Shown: positions 43,094 through 51,828, counted from the stretch's first letter. The stretch is DNA of 59,909 bases from CAZECR01 sp964510495 (GCA_964510495.1 CAZECR010000005.1:1-59909), one strand, 5' to 3'. Numbers and translations: made by a program. The notes: generated by a model from the letters alone, not told the origin.

Positions 43094-43208
43094 ATCAGGC
43101 TGAATAGTAATACTTACTAGTGATGCGCCTACAAGCCTTAACTGAAGAGTCTCAAACTCTCGCGAGACAGTTGAGGGAAAAGGTGTGTTGTACAGCCTGA
43201 TTTTTTGT
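43094..43208 (+). ncRNA. Candidate structured RNA (about 115 nt) before the second exporter
   Basis: A closing helix ATCAGGCTG (43094-43102) / CAGCCTGAT (43194-43202) is followed immediately by TTTTTTG, as in an intrinsic terminator or riboswitch P1. Inside are a 5-bp hairpin (TAGTA-ATACT-TACTA), a 9-bp helix CCTTAACTG/CAGTTGAGG, a 5-bp TACAA/TTGTA pairing, and a TCTCGCGAGA palindrome. No ORF fits. The class is not one I recognise. Confidence 0.45.
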
Positions 43209-43225
43209 TTCTTAAATCTTTTCCT

Positions 43226-43666
43226 ATGAAATACAAATTAGCCGCTTATGCTTTTCTTCCTGCTGTTTTAGGGCTTGGCCTTCTTGGTGCAAGTGCTGCT
43301 TCTGCTCATAGCATGTTTGGCCCCATGAGCAACCTAACTACCGAACAAATCGCTACGCAGCAACAAAATTTGTTCCAGGAACAAGCCAATTTACTCGGCA
43401 TTACGGTGGACGAAGTCAAAAATGCTTGGGCAGACGGCAAATCACTGCAGGAATTAGCCCAAGAAAAAGGGATTACCCAGGATCAGTTGCAGCAACGCAT
43501 GAAAGACGCGCAGCTTGCCAAAACTAAAACTATGCTTCAGGGCTTAGTGAGCCAAGGAATTATTACGCAGGCTCAAGCTGACAAACGCTTAACTTCTATT
43601 CAAAACATGGCTGCTCAAAAAGGAGCCAAAGGACGTCGCATGATGAACCGCGGCATGATGCTCTAA
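43226..43666 (+). CDS. Secreted helical protein (DUF2680/YckD-like)
   Basis: 146 residues from the CTATG at 43226. Signal peptide 1-27 (ends ASAASAHS). The mature part has two related helical repeats: QANLLGITVDEVKNAWADGKSLQELAQEKGITQDQLQQ and LVSQGIITQAQADKRLTSIQNM, and it ends in a Met/Arg-rich tail (GRRMMNRGMML). Such small periplasmic proteins often neighbour exporters. Role unknown. Follows the candidate RNA element directly. Confidence 0.7.
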   Translation: MKYKLAAYAFLPAVLGLGLLGASAASAHSMFGPMSNLTTEQIATQQQNLFQEQANLLGITVDEVKNAWADGKSLQELAQEKGITQDQLQQRMKDAQLAKTKTMLQGLVSQGIITQAQADKRLTSIQNMAAQKGAKGRRMMNRGMML

Positions 43667-43687
43667 ATAATTTTGGAAGTTATACCG

Positions 43688-43722
43688 ACCATACTTCAGC
43701 TTTTCACCAGCTGGAGCATGGT
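43688..43722 (+). repeat. Imperfect inverted repeat between two exporter genes
   Basis: ACCAT-a-CTTCAGCT (43688-43701) pairs with AGCTGGAG-c-ATGGT (43709-43722) with one mismatch and one GU pair, 7-base loop. It could attenuate or protect mRNA upstream of the HlyD gene; not T-rich directly after. Confidence 0.55.
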
Positions 43723-43780
43723 AGTACGATTTGCAATTATTTATTTTTAACCTACTTTGCTTCGCACTGTTGCCCCTCCT

Positions 43781-45754
43781 ATGTTCCAAAAAATTGCTGC
43801 CTTTGTTAAAAAACGGAAAGTAACGACAGGAATTATTATTGTCGTTATTATCGCGAGCACCTATTTTGGAGTTGACCGGGTTCGAGGAAGCACAACGCCG
43901 GTTCGCTATGTTCTTGGCACTGCTGCCAAAGGTACACTTATTAATTCTATTTCCGGCAGTGGACAAATCACGGTCTCGGATCAAGTAGACATTAAAGCTA
44001 AGGCTTCGGGTGATCTTCTGACCATAACCGTTAAGGAAGGACAGGAAGTTAAGGCCAATACTATTATTGGCACCATCAACGCGCGCGATGCCTACAAGAC
44101 CGTGCGAGATGCCCAGGTTAATCTTGAGACCGCACAGCTGCAGCTCCAAAAAATAAAAGAACCACCTACTGCCTACGAGCTCCTTCAGGCCCAAAATTCT
44201 GTAGCGAGCGCTGAAACAAGTATACAAAAATTAATGCTTTCGCAAAGTACCGATCGTCAAAAAGCCGAACAAGCTCAGCAGAGCGCAACCGATGCCTTAG
44301 CCAAGGGTTACGACGACGCTTACAACACTCTTGCCAACGTCTACACTGATTTACCCGATGTCATTAGTGGTGTCTACACTATTTTATACAGTCAAGAAAT
44401 TGGTGACAGTGAAAGTTCCGTCGGGCCCGGGACACTTAATGACAGCGCTCTACTCAATAGCATCTTGACCCAAAATCCGGAGGATCGTGATACGCTTCAA
44501 GCTTTTATTATTAAAGCTAAAAGTGATTATCTGAGCGCTAAAGCTGATTATGACGCGAGCACTGCTTCATACAAAAATATTACCCGCTCTTCTGAACCGG
44601 CGCAGATTGAAGCTGTGCTGAACCAAACTATCAGCGCCACAAAACATGTCGCTGACGCTGTAAAAAATGAAACAAGTATTCTTGACTTTTGGAGTCAGTA
44701 CCGCACTCTCCATCAACAAAGTATCTTTAGTAAAGTGAAAACCTATCAAACAAATATTGATAGCTACACTACCAAAACCAGTAGCGACCTATCTAGTCTT
44801 TTAAGTACACAGAAATCTATCGCTGACAATAAGCAAGCAATTATCACCGCCGCTCAAAGCATCAAAGCCCTTGATCAGAATGCCCCGCTTGATCTAGCTG
44901 CTGCCAAAGCCACACTTGCCGAGCGACAACAGTCTCTTGCGAACCTTCGAGCCGGTGCCGAGGCGCTCGACATTAGATCACAAGAAATTTCTGTTCGAGA
45001 GCGCAACAATACCCTGCTCGATGCCCGTCAAAAATTAGCAGACTATACAGTGCGCGCGCCATTTGACGGAGTGGTTGCAAAAGTAAGCGTTAAAAAGGGT
45101 GATAGCATTTCTTCGGGCACAACAATTACTACCCTCATTACAAAGCAGCGGATCGCTCAGATTGCGCTCAACGAGCTCGATGCGGCCAAAGTAAAAGTTG
45201 GCCAAAAGGTCACCCTCACTTTTGATGCAGTTGCCGACCTCGGCATCACCGGACAAGTAGCCACAATCGATACGCTCGGCACCGTAAGCCAAGGTGTTGT
45301 TACCTATACGGCCACGATCGTATTTGATACGCAAGATGATCGCATTAAACCCGGCATGACCGTAAGCGCATCAATCATTACTGAAGTTAAACCAGATGTT
45401 CTCTTGGTACCGGCGAGTGCTGTTAAAAATTCAAACGGAACAAGTTATGTCCTTATTCTTGATAACCCTGACACAGCTGTACCTGGCACACAAGGAGTAA
45501 CAGCCGGAAGCGCTCCCTACCAACAAGCAGTCGAAACTGGCAGTAGTAACGACACCTCAGTTGAAATCATCTCTGGCATTACTGAAGGCCAAGAAATCGT
45601 GACACGAACGATTCAACCTTCCACTACCGCTGCCGGCAATGCTACTGCTCCAAGTCTCTTTAGCGCAACCGGTGCTACAGGGCGCGCAACTACCGGACGA
45701 ACCACTGGTAGCAATGCTGGATTTACTGGAGGGGCAGCTTTCCCAGCTCGCTAG
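43781..45754 (+). CDS. HlyD/MacA-type adaptor with very long helical hairpin
   Basis: 657 residues from the CTATG at 43781. Membrane anchor (about 12-32), half-lipoyl (SGDLLTITVKEGQEVKANTIIGTI), then a helical insertion of about 280 residues (about 100-400) with repeated Gln/Ala/Ser heptads and extra helices (YDDAYNTLANVYTDLPDVIS), the second lipoyl half (VRAPFDGVVAKVSVKKGDS), beta-barrel (LTFDAVADLGITGQVATID) and C-terminal domain. The tail is Thr/Gly/Ala-rich. Longer than MacA (about 370) by nearly 300 residues. Followed 1 base later by its ABC gene. Confidence 0.85.
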   Translation: MFQKIAAFVKKRKVTTGIIIVVIIASTYFGVDRVRGSTTPVRYVLGTAAKGTLINSISGSGQITVSDQVDIKAKASGDLLTITVKEGQEVKANTIIGTINARDAYKTVRDAQVNLETAQLQLQKIKEPPTAYELLQAQNSVASAETSIQKLMLSQSTDRQKAEQAQQSATDALAKGYDDAYNTLANVYTDLPDVISGVYTILYSQEIGDSESSVGPGTLNDSALLNSILTQNPEDRDTLQAFIIKAKSDYLSAKADYDASTASYKNITRSSEPAQIEAVLNQTISATKHVADAVKNETSILDFWSQYRTLHQQSIFSKVKTYQTNIDSYTTKTSSDLSSLLSTQKSIADNKQAIITAAQSIKALDQNAPLDLAAAKATLAERQQSLANLRAGAEALDIRSQEISVRERNNTLLDARQKLADYTVRAPFDGVVAKVSVKKGDSISSGTTITTLITKQRIAQIALNELDAAKVKVGQKVTLTFDAVADLGITGQVATIDTLGTVSQGVVTYTATIVFDTQDDRIKPGMTVSASIITEVKPDVLLVPASAVKNSNGTSYVLILDNPDTAVPGTQGVTAGSAPYQQAVETGSSNDTSVEIISGITEGQEIVTRTIQPSTTAAGNATAPSLFSATGATGRATTGRTTGSNAGFTGGAAFPAR

Positions 45755-45755
45755 T

Positions 45756-46463
45756 ATGATTGAAATTAAAAACGTTACCAAAACATACCAAACGGGTGAC
45801 ATTGAATTTCAAGCGCTCAAAGGTGTGAGCTTCACGATTAATGACGGCGAATTTGTTGCCATCATGGGGCCATCAGGAAGTGGCAAGTCAACACTCATGC
45901 ATATTTTAGGCGCGCTCGACACTCCAAGTAGCGGCAGCTATTTTTTGGATCATAAAGATGTCTCTACTCTCAGCGAAGATGAGCTCGCTGATATACGCAA
46001 AGATAAAATTGGTTTTGTGTTTCAATCTTTTAATTTACTCCCCCGTACCACTGTACTTAGAAACGTTATGCTCCCGCTGATATACGCCGGGATTGAACGC
46101 GAGAAACGTAAACCAATTGCTGAGTCTGCACTTCTCGCCGCGGGGCTCGACGAGAGTCATTTTTTACACCTCTCGAACCAACTTTCGGGTGGACAAATTC
46201 AGCGCGTCGCTATTGCCCGCGCTCTTGTAAATAACCCAAGTCTTATTTTGGCTGACGAACCAACCGGCAACCTTGATACACGCACCGGTGAAATTGTACT
46301 GGGGACGTTTCAACGATTAAATACCGAACAAAAAAGAACGATTATTTTGATTACTCATGAAAACGATGTAGCCGAACATGCCGAGCGAATTATTTTTATT
46401 AAGGACGGCCTCTTGATGAGTGACAGCACCAACCACAAACGTCGTTTGATTAAAACCGTATGA
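45756..46463 (+). CDS. ABC transporter ATPase, MacB/LolD type (second exporter)
   Basis: 235 residues with Walker A (GPSGSGKSTLM), Q-loop (VFQSFNLLPRT), signature (LSGGQIQRVAIARALV), Walker B (LILADEPTGNLD) and H-loop (LITHEND). Start at 45756 chosen for MIEIKNVTKTYQTG, the usual LolD/MacB start. It overlaps the permease start by 4 bases (ATGA). Confidence 0.92.
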   Translation: MIEIKNVTKTYQTGDIEFQALKGVSFTINDGEFVAIMGPSGSGKSTLMHILGALDTPSSGSYFLDHKDVSTLSEDELADIRKDKIGFVFQSFNLLPRTTVLRNVMLPLIYAGIEREKRKPIAESALLAAGLDESHFLHLSNQLSGGQIQRVAIARALVNNPSLILADEPTGNLDTRTGEIVLGTFQRLNTEQKRTIILITHENDVAEHAERIIFIKDGLLMSDSTNHKRRLIKTV

Positions 46464-47683
46464 ATATTTCCGATATTTTTGAAGAAACATATGGTGCACT
46501 ATCAGCGAATAAGGCTCGCTCTGGCTTAACAGTGCTCGGTATTATTATTGGCATCAGTTCAGTTATCGCCATGGTTTCAATCGGTCAGGGGGCGCAAGGA
46601 TCGATTCAAGACAGTATTCAATCCATCGGTTCAAATTTAATTATGGTTACCCCCGGGGCCCAGCGCGGTGCTGGCGTGCAGGTGAGCGCTGGGCGCGGCA
46701 GTGCTCGCACCCTCACCCAAGACGATGCCACAGCTATTACCAACGAAATTAGTGATGCCAAAGCAGTCGCTCCAGAAATTTCCAGTCGTTACCAAGTAAC
46801 TGCTAAGGGTACTAATACCAACACCTCAATTGTTGGCACAACTGCCAGCTACCTTAGCGTGCGTAATATGGAAATTGACCAGGGTGATTTTATAACCACA
46901 GAAAATAATACTGCATTATCTAAAGTGGCCGTCATTGGCCCAACAGTGAGAACAGATTTATTCGGTGAAGATAGCGATCCAATTGGCCAAACTATTCGTA
47001 TTAAAGGAATTGAATTCAAAATTATTGGTCTTACAAAGGCAAAAGGTGGAAGTGGATTTGGCAGTCAGGATGACATGATTTTCATTCCACTTTCAAGCGC
47101 GCAGCGCTTTTTAGCTGGAGCAAACTATGTAACAACAATTAGCGTACAAGCAAATAGTTCAGATAGCATGACTGCACTTCAGGAACAAATTACCACACTA
47201 CTCCTCGATCGCCATCATATTTCCGATCCGACTGCAGCTGATTTTAGCACTCTTAATCAAGCAGATATTGTAGCGACTGCATCAAGTGTCACCGGCACCT
47301 TTACCGTTTTGCTGGCTGCTGTAGCCGGTATTTCACTCGTTGTTGGCGGTATCGGTATTATGAATATGATGCTGACAACGGTAACTGAGCGCACCAAAGA
47401 GATCGGGCTCCGTAAAGCCATTGGCGCCAAACGTAATGATATCAATCTCCAATTTCTCATCGAAGCGATCATGCTGACCTTCCTGGGTGGTTTTATCGGC
47501 ATCCTCCTTGGCTGCGCTATTTCGTTTGGCGTAGCGTATCTCGGTATTATTCAAACCAAAATTTCCGGCTCGTCGATCATACTCGCTTTTGGTGTTTCGG
47601 CTGCAATTGGTATCGTGTTCGGCTACTATCCCGCTCGCCGGGCAGGCGCACTCAACCCGATCGTAGCACTCAGGTATGAATAA
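46460..47683 (+). CDS. MacB-type ABC permease (second exporter)
   Basis: 407 residues: N-terminal helix (SGLTVLGIIIGISSVIAMVSIG), external domain, and core VAGISLVVGGIGIMNMMLTTVTERTKEIGLRKAIGAKRNDI. Single permease gene, so a homodimer is expected, unlike the first exporter. Translationally coupled to its ATPase. Confidence 0.92.
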   Translation: MNISDIFEETYGALSANKARSGLTVLGIIIGISSVIAMVSIGQGAQGSIQDSIQSIGSNLIMVTPGAQRGAGVQVSAGRGSARTLTQDDATAITNEISDAKAVAPEISSRYQVTAKGTNTNTSIVGTTASYLSVRNMEIDQGDFITTENNTALSKVAVIGPTVRTDLFGEDSDPIGQTIRIKGIEFKIIGLTKAKGGSGFGSQDDMIFIPLSSAQRFLAGANYVTTISVQANSSDSMTALQEQITTLLLDRHHISDPTAADFSTLNQADIVATASSVTGTFTVLLAAVAGISLVVGGIGIMNMMLTTVTERTKEIGLRKAIGAKRNDINLQFLIEAIMLTFLGGFIGILLGCAISFGVAYLGIIQTKISGSSIILAFGVSAAIGIVFGYYPARRAGALNPIVALRYE

Positions 47684-47718
47684 AAATTAAAATATTTATT
47701 TAGTAACAATAAAAAACT

Positions 47719-48162
47719 ATGAACAAAAAAATTCTCATCGTGATTGCAATTTTGATCGTTGGCGCAGGATCGTTCTATGGTGGTCTGGCCTATGGTAAAA
47801 CCAAAACTACAGCACTGCGTGCCGGTGGAGCGTTCCCGACTGGACAACGCACGGGCCAAGGCATGGGTTTCGCTGGCGGGAATTTTGCCGGTCGAGGAAC
47901 TGGCGGACCAAATGGTGCTGGTGGAATTACTGCTGGAGAAGTTATTTCGAACGACACCACAAGTGTAGTGGTTAAAACACGTGAAGGCGGATCGAAAATT
48001 GTTTTCTTTGCTAGTAGTACGCAAGTTATGAAATCTGCTCTTGGATCAGTCAGTGATGTAACTCCAGGACAAGAAATTACGGTCACAGGAAGCGCGAATA
48101 GTGATGGGAGCATGACGGCGCAAAGTATTCAGATTAGACCAACGACGACGACACAGCGATAA
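47719..48162 (+). CDS. Anchored DUF5666-like protein
   Basis: 147 residues. A membrane anchor (ILIVIAILIVGAGSFYGGLAYG) is followed by a Gly/Arg-rich linker (GTGGPNGAGG) and an OB-like domain (about 75-145: GEVISNDTTSVVVKTREGGSKIVFFASSTQVMKSALG, VTPGQEITVTGSANSDGSMTAQSIQIRP). Similar domains end the proteins at 42384 and 55515. Last gene of the second exporter unit; probably an accessory sensor or ligand binder. Confidence 0.7.
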   Translation: MNKKILIVIAILIVGAGSFYGGLAYGKTKTTALRAGGAFPTGQRTGQGMGFAGGNFAGRGTGGPNGAGGITAGEVISNDTTSVVVKTREGGSKIVFFASSTQVMKSALGSVSDVTPGQEITVTGSANSDGSMTAQSIQIRPTTTTQR

Positions 48163-48175
48163 TTCCTTAAATTTT

Positions 48176-48201
48176 AAACAGCCAGGTTGTACTGGCTGTT
48201 T
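48176..48201 (+). terminator. Terminator of the second exporter operon
   Basis: AAACAGCCAG / CTGGCTGTTT stem (10 bp), 6-base loop, then TTTATTTTTAT. Confidence 0.8.
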
Positions 48202-48294
48202 TTATTTTTATCCTTTTTACTGCCAAAAGGGTGGTGGAACTAGCTATGCAAATAGCAATCTTTCAGGTAGACTAAGCCAATAAACATGGATCCT

Positions 48295-49527
48295 ATGAAA
48301 ATCGCCGTTATCGGTGGAGGTGCCGCCGGCCTCATGGCTGCCGCTACAATCAATGAAACCAACCCCAAAGCAGAAGTTTTTGTATTTGAAAAAAATGACT
48401 CACTCGGCAAAAAAGTGGTTATCTCTGGCGGTGGACGCTGCAATGTTACGACTGGCCTTACTGACCTCAAAGAAATCCTTACTAAATATCCACGCGGCAA
48501 TAAATTTCTTATTTCGGCATTCAATAACTTCCCTCCCGAAGCTGTCATTGGCTGGTTTGAAGAACATGGCGTCCCCCTCAAATGCGAAGCTGATAACCGC
48601 GTCTTCCCTGCTTCCAATCGCGGCACCGACATTGTAAAGGTGTTTGAAACACTCTTTACTACATTTCACACCAAAGTATTGCTTAATCAAGCTGTAACTA
48701 AAATAGAAAGAGTGGCTAAAGGTTTTATAATCCAGAGTAAAAATAATCCCCCGCTCCAGGTACAAAAAGTTATTCTCGCTCTCGGGGGTCAGGCGTACCG
48801 CCACACTGGTTCAACGGGTGATGGCTACACACTGGCCGAATCACTCAGCCACACCATTACCACACTTGGTCCAAGCCTGCACTCATTCATAACTAAAGAA
48901 AAATGGCCGAAAACTGTATCAGGTGTTTCCATTAAACAAGCTCGTCTTTCGGCAGGCCGCACTAAAACTGAATCTTTTACCGGTCCGTTTTTATTTACCC
49001 ATACCGGCATTACCGGGCCAGCGGTCTTTGCCTTATCGTCACTGACGGCATTCGAAGATTTTGGCCCGACCAATCCACTTCCGATCAGCATAGATTTTGT
49101 TCCAGACAACACAAGCAATGAACTCGTAGGGCAACTTAAAAATAAAACACTGGAACATCCTAAAAAACTTTTCAAAAATATTTTGCATTTTTTCGTGCCA
49201 TCATCAGTTGCAGAAATTATTATCAACGAATACAAATTGCCTGGTGAAAAAACAAATGGCGAAATAAGTAAATCGGAACTAGAAAAAACGGCCACAACGC
49301 TCAAAAAGGTTTTATTAAATGCAGTTGTGCGCGGCGCTGGAGATGAGTTTGTTACTGCCGGCGGAATTGAACTCGGTGAAGTTAACCCAAAAACAATGGA
49401 ATCAAAACTCTGCCCCGGACTCTTTTTTGCTGGTGAGATTTTAAATATTGATGGGTTTACTGGCGGATTTAACCTGCAAGCCGCTTGGGCAACCGGACGA
49501 GTGGCGGGTGAAAATGCCGGTCAATAA
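48295..49527 (+). CDS. HI0933/BaiN-type FAD-dependent oxidoreductase
   Basis: 410 residues from the CTATG at 48295 (another ATG lies 9 bases upstream). FAD-binding motifs: MKIAVIGGGAAGLMAA, VFVFEKNDSLGKKVVISGGGRCNVTT, KVILALGGQAYRHTGSTGDGY, and the C-terminal GLFFAGEILNIDGFTGGFNLQAAWATGRVAG. The family is widespread; substrates are mostly unknown. A single gene after the exporter terminator. Confidence 0.9.
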   Translation: MKIAVIGGGAAGLMAAATINETNPKAEVFVFEKNDSLGKKVVISGGGRCNVTTGLTDLKEILTKYPRGNKFLISAFNNFPPEAVIGWFEEHGVPLKCEADNRVFPASNRGTDIVKVFETLFTTFHTKVLLNQAVTKIERVAKGFIIQSKNNPPLQVQKVILALGGQAYRHTGSTGDGYTLAESLSHTITTLGPSLHSFITKEKWPKTVSGVSIKQARLSAGRTKTESFTGPFLFTHTGITGPAVFALSSLTAFEDFGPTNPLPISIDFVPDNTSNELVGQLKNKTLEHPKKLFKNILHFFVPSSVAEIIINEYKLPGEKTNGEISKSELEKTATTLKKVLLNAVVRGAGDEFVTAGGIELGEVNPKTMESKLCPGLFFAGEILNIDGFTGGFNLQAAWATGRVAGENAGQ

Positions 49528-49532
49528 CTACA

Positions 49533-49559
49533 TTGACAAAGGGTGGCAGAGGGTATACA
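49533..49559 (+). promoter_or_regulatory. Predicted promoter for the GC-rich pair 49603-50257
   Basis: TTGACA and TATACA with a 15-base spacer, which is 2 short of ideal. It starts 6 bases after the flavoprotein stop. Confidence 0.45.
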
Positions 49560-49602
49560 CCTACTTCAGCACTTTTCATTGCAAAAACAGGAAGGAGAGC
49601 CC

Positions 49603-49899
49603 ATGCGCCGACAACATTTGTCTGTTGAAACAGGGCTTTTCTTAAGGCTCTGTCTCACGATCCTACAGTTAGCCACATGGCTGAGCACCGAAAAAATACT
49701 TCGCCTTCAGGCAACTGTCTTGCTGCGCTTCGGCAAGCAGCCTGAACATTATCAATATTCGGCCGGCGAACTTAAAAAGCTGCGCACCTGGATCGCCGAG
49801 CAGCTTACCAATCCAACTAGCTCTGTAGGCATCGAACAACCGCGCAATAACTACTTCCAAATTACGCTGGAGGAAGTTGAGGAGAAGCATCATGCTTGA
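49603..49899 (+). CDS. Unrecognised 98-residue protein in a GC-richer pair
   Basis: ATG 7-8 bases after AGGAAGGAG. The N-terminus is helical (LFLRLCLTILQLATWLSTEKILRLQATVLLRFG) and the rest charged (AGELKKLRTWIAEQLTN). No signal peptide that I can define, and no family. The stop overlaps the next start region by 8 bases, so translation is coupled. Confidence 0.55.
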   Translation: MRRQHLSVETGLFLRLCLTILQLATWLSTEKILRLQATVLLRFGKQPEHYQYSAGELKKLRTWIAEQLTNPTSSVGIEQPRNNYFQITLEEVEEKHHA

Positions 49900-50257
49900 G
49901 CAAGAACCCGAAGCAAAGGACCCCGCCGTACGGCGACAGCGGAGTGTGGCGATGCACAGTCGCCTCAGTGTCGACGGCTATCTCCACCTCGTTGACCGCG
50001 ACCTACTCTTTCCCTCACTCACGGCGAAAGAACGGAGCGAGCGGCAGGCGCTCCTCGCCAAGGGGCAAGAGGTACCACCGCGCATCGCCCTGTGCTACAT
50101 CTATCACCTGCGGCACGGCTGGACAGCGGTCGCCATCGATGAACGGCTTCGCGCCATCTTTGCCTGGGTCGTAGACAGAAGGCCTGCTGGCGCTCATGTG
50201 GCGCGTCATGTGGCCACCAACATGACGATCCGGCGCTATGAAGCATGCTTGGCCTGA
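49892..50257 (+). CDS. Unrecognised basic protein, 121 residues, GC-rich
   Basis: ATG at 49892 follows GAGGAG by about 8 bases and lies inside the end of the preceding gene. It is soluble, Arg/Ala-rich, and has a central RIALCYIYHLRHGWTAVAIDERLRAIFAWVVDRRP that looks like a compact helical domain. No family recognised. Ends before a perfect 17-bp hairpin. Confidence 0.55.
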   Translation: MLEQEPEAKDPAVRRQRSVAMHSRLSVDGYLHLVDRDLLFPSLTAKERSERQALLAKGQEVPPRIALCYIYHLRHGWTAVAIDERLRAIFAWVVDRRPAGAHVARHVATNMTIRRYEACLA

Positions 50258-50271
50258 TTCACCCCTCCTCA

Positions 50272-50309
50272 CCCGATTTGGCGACATACTCATATGTCGC
50301 CAAATCGGG
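50272..50309 (+). terminator. Perfect 17-bp hairpin after the GC-rich pair
   Basis: CCCGATTTGGCGACATA and its complement, loop CTCA. No T run follows directly; the next hairpin starts 1 base later. Confidence 0.6.
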
Positions 50310-50310
50310 A

Positions 50311-50350
50311 AATAAAAAATAATCCTTACATATAAGGATTATTTTTTATT
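50311..50350 (+). terminator. Bidirectional terminator between convergent genes
   Basis: Perfect 18-bp stem AATAAAAAATAATCCTTA with its complement, 4-base loop; T-rich on both strands. It reaches into the stop codon of the minus-strand gene at 50349. Confidence 0.85.
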
Positions 50351-50879
50351 ACATCTTGCGACTGTCATACGCCCAGTGCAACAGCGCTTGACGCTGCCGG
50401 GGCCGGCACGACAAATCCCCTTTAGTACAATATTTTTTAATTTGACCCACATGCCGAGTAATCGCTTTCCAGCGTCCAATTTGCCGCCTGTCTTCGCCCG
50501 GAATGCGTCTGCCGAGATAATACCGACAATACCACTGAAACCAGCCGTGGGGGTCACAGAGCGCTATCCAGCCCTTAGCCTGCCAGACACTGAGGGGCTG
50601 GCTGGCGCTTACTTTAAAAAAATTTAGGCTAGCATGTTTTTTACCATCTTCGGAAAGCTTCACTCCTTTAAACCAACCTGACGGAAGATCGTCAGGAACA
50701 AGTCCATCGACTCCGATAAAATACGCTCCTCCAAAGACACCTAACTCGAGCATCTCAGCCGGAGTCAATTCTGGTTTAAACTCGGGGTCAAAATTTTTAC
50801 CAACTGGTTCAACCAGTTCATATGTATAATGCCCCTGAAAACGATCTGCTTCAAAAACTTTTTTTGTTTTAAAAGCCAT
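50349..50879 (-). CDS. Conserved-looking protein of unknown function, 176 residues
   Basis: Soluble, Trp/Tyr/Arg-rich. The C-terminal half is distinctive: WIALCDPHGWFQWYCRYYLGRRIPGEDRRQIGRW and GDLSCRPRQRQALLHWAYDSRKM, with several Cys/His/Trp residues that may form a metal or nucleic-acid site. I recall similar sequences in other organisms but no named family. Lies 4 bases after the 50884 gene, so they form one operon. Confidence 0.65.
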   Translation of the reverse strand: MAFKTKKVFEADRFQGHYTYELVEPVGKNFDPEFKPELTPAEMLELGVFGGAYFIGVDGLVPDDLPSGWFKGVKLSEDGKKHASLNFFKVSASQPLSVWQAKGWIALCDPHGWFQWYCRYYLGRRIPGEDRRQIGRWKAITRHVGQIKKYCTKGDLSCRPRQRQALLHWAYDSRKM

Positions 50880-50883
50880 ATCA

Positions 50884-51828
50884 TTATTTGGATTTTATTT
50901 GACCAAGTTCCCGCATTCGCGCAAAAGATACTTTAAATTCTTCTAACCGATTTTTTACACCCTTCGGAACTGGACTCTCGGCAATTGCTGCCTGTTGGTC
51001 TTGAAGTGCTTGCATAAGTTTGGCAAAAAACTGCAACTCAATAGTATCACACGGTGACTCGGGGTCAAAATCCATTCCGCCAAGCAACACATCTAACTCG
51101 CTGCTACTAAGGGCTAAAGCAAACAAAGGTACGTTATCCAGTTGACCGCGTTCTATTTTTTTATCATTTTCAGGGCCAGTAAACGTCAGACCGTATTTAA
51201 TACTCGACCCCCCTTTTTGCGCTGTAGACTGAATTTTTTTATTCTTTTTAGCCATTCGGTCTCCGTCGGCCTCATCATTAACTTCATCAAAGGTGCAAAC
51301 GACATTACCAGTTCTGCGATCAATAACTAGGTGATCAACACCATTTTTATTATCGTCAAAAGCACTTGATCGCACCACCAAAAAATCTTTACCTAAAACT
51401 TTATGCAGTAAAAGTGTTAAAACCATTTCTAATTTTATGCCTGATTTTTCCAAACGCTTTTTTTCATAGAGTTCAAGAAAACGCTCCGGCGAAGTTACGC
51501 CGAGCGCAACGGTATTGCTGACACCAACTTCTTCGTATGCACGATCTAAATCAAGCCCCCGGACAAATTCCTTGTCATTTTCAATACTTCCTTCGCCAGT
51601 GTCAGTAGGATCATCAACTTTTCTGGTTTTACGAAAAGGACCGTCTTTCTTTTTTTTCTGATAAGCATACATATTAAGCGACCCGTCTTCCAAGAGAAGA
51701 TTAGCTCCAATTTGGGAAAAAAATTCCTCATTAACTTTTTGAGACATTTTTTTGAGCCCAAAATCAAGCCGCTCACCATGCTGATCACGACGTTCAGCTC
51801 GTTGGTTAAAAAACCCTTTTTCCGGCAT
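50884..51828 (-). CDS. Unknown protein with possible PD-(D/E)xK-like core, 314 residues
   Basis: Soluble, Lys/Glu/Asp-rich. The middle holds LTLLLHKVLGKDFLVVRSSAFDD ... NGVDHLVIDRRTGNVVCTFDEV, a Glu/Asp-rich strand pattern vaguely like PD-(D/E)xK nucleases (GVD-x-n-EV), but the Lys is missing, so this is only a suggestion. The C-terminal half is helical (TIELQFFAKLMQALQDQQAAI). Upstream partner of the 50349 gene. Confidence 0.6.
   Translation of the reverse strand: MPEKGFFNQRAERRDQHGERLDFGLKKMSQKVNEEFFSQIGANLLLEDGSLNMYAYQKKKKDGPFRKTRKVDDPTDTGEGSIENDKEFVRGLDLDRAYEEVGVSNTVALGVTSPERFLELYEKKRLEKSGIKLEMVLTLLLHKVLGKDFLVVRSSAFDDNKNGVDHLVIDRRTGNVVCTFDEVNDEADGDRMAKKNKKIQSTAQKGGSSIKYGLTFTGPENDKKIERGQLDNVPLFALALSSSELDVLLGGMDFDPESPCDTIELQFFAKLMQALQDQQAAIAESPVPKGVKNRLEEFKVSFARMRELGQIKSK

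Noticed and set aside
43688..43722. Inverted repeat read as terminator
   Set aside because: No T run follows directly; kept only as a repeat.
43589..44227. 212-residue open frame on the minus strand
   Set aside because: Runs opposite to the secreted helical protein and the HlyD adaptor; composition is not protein-like.
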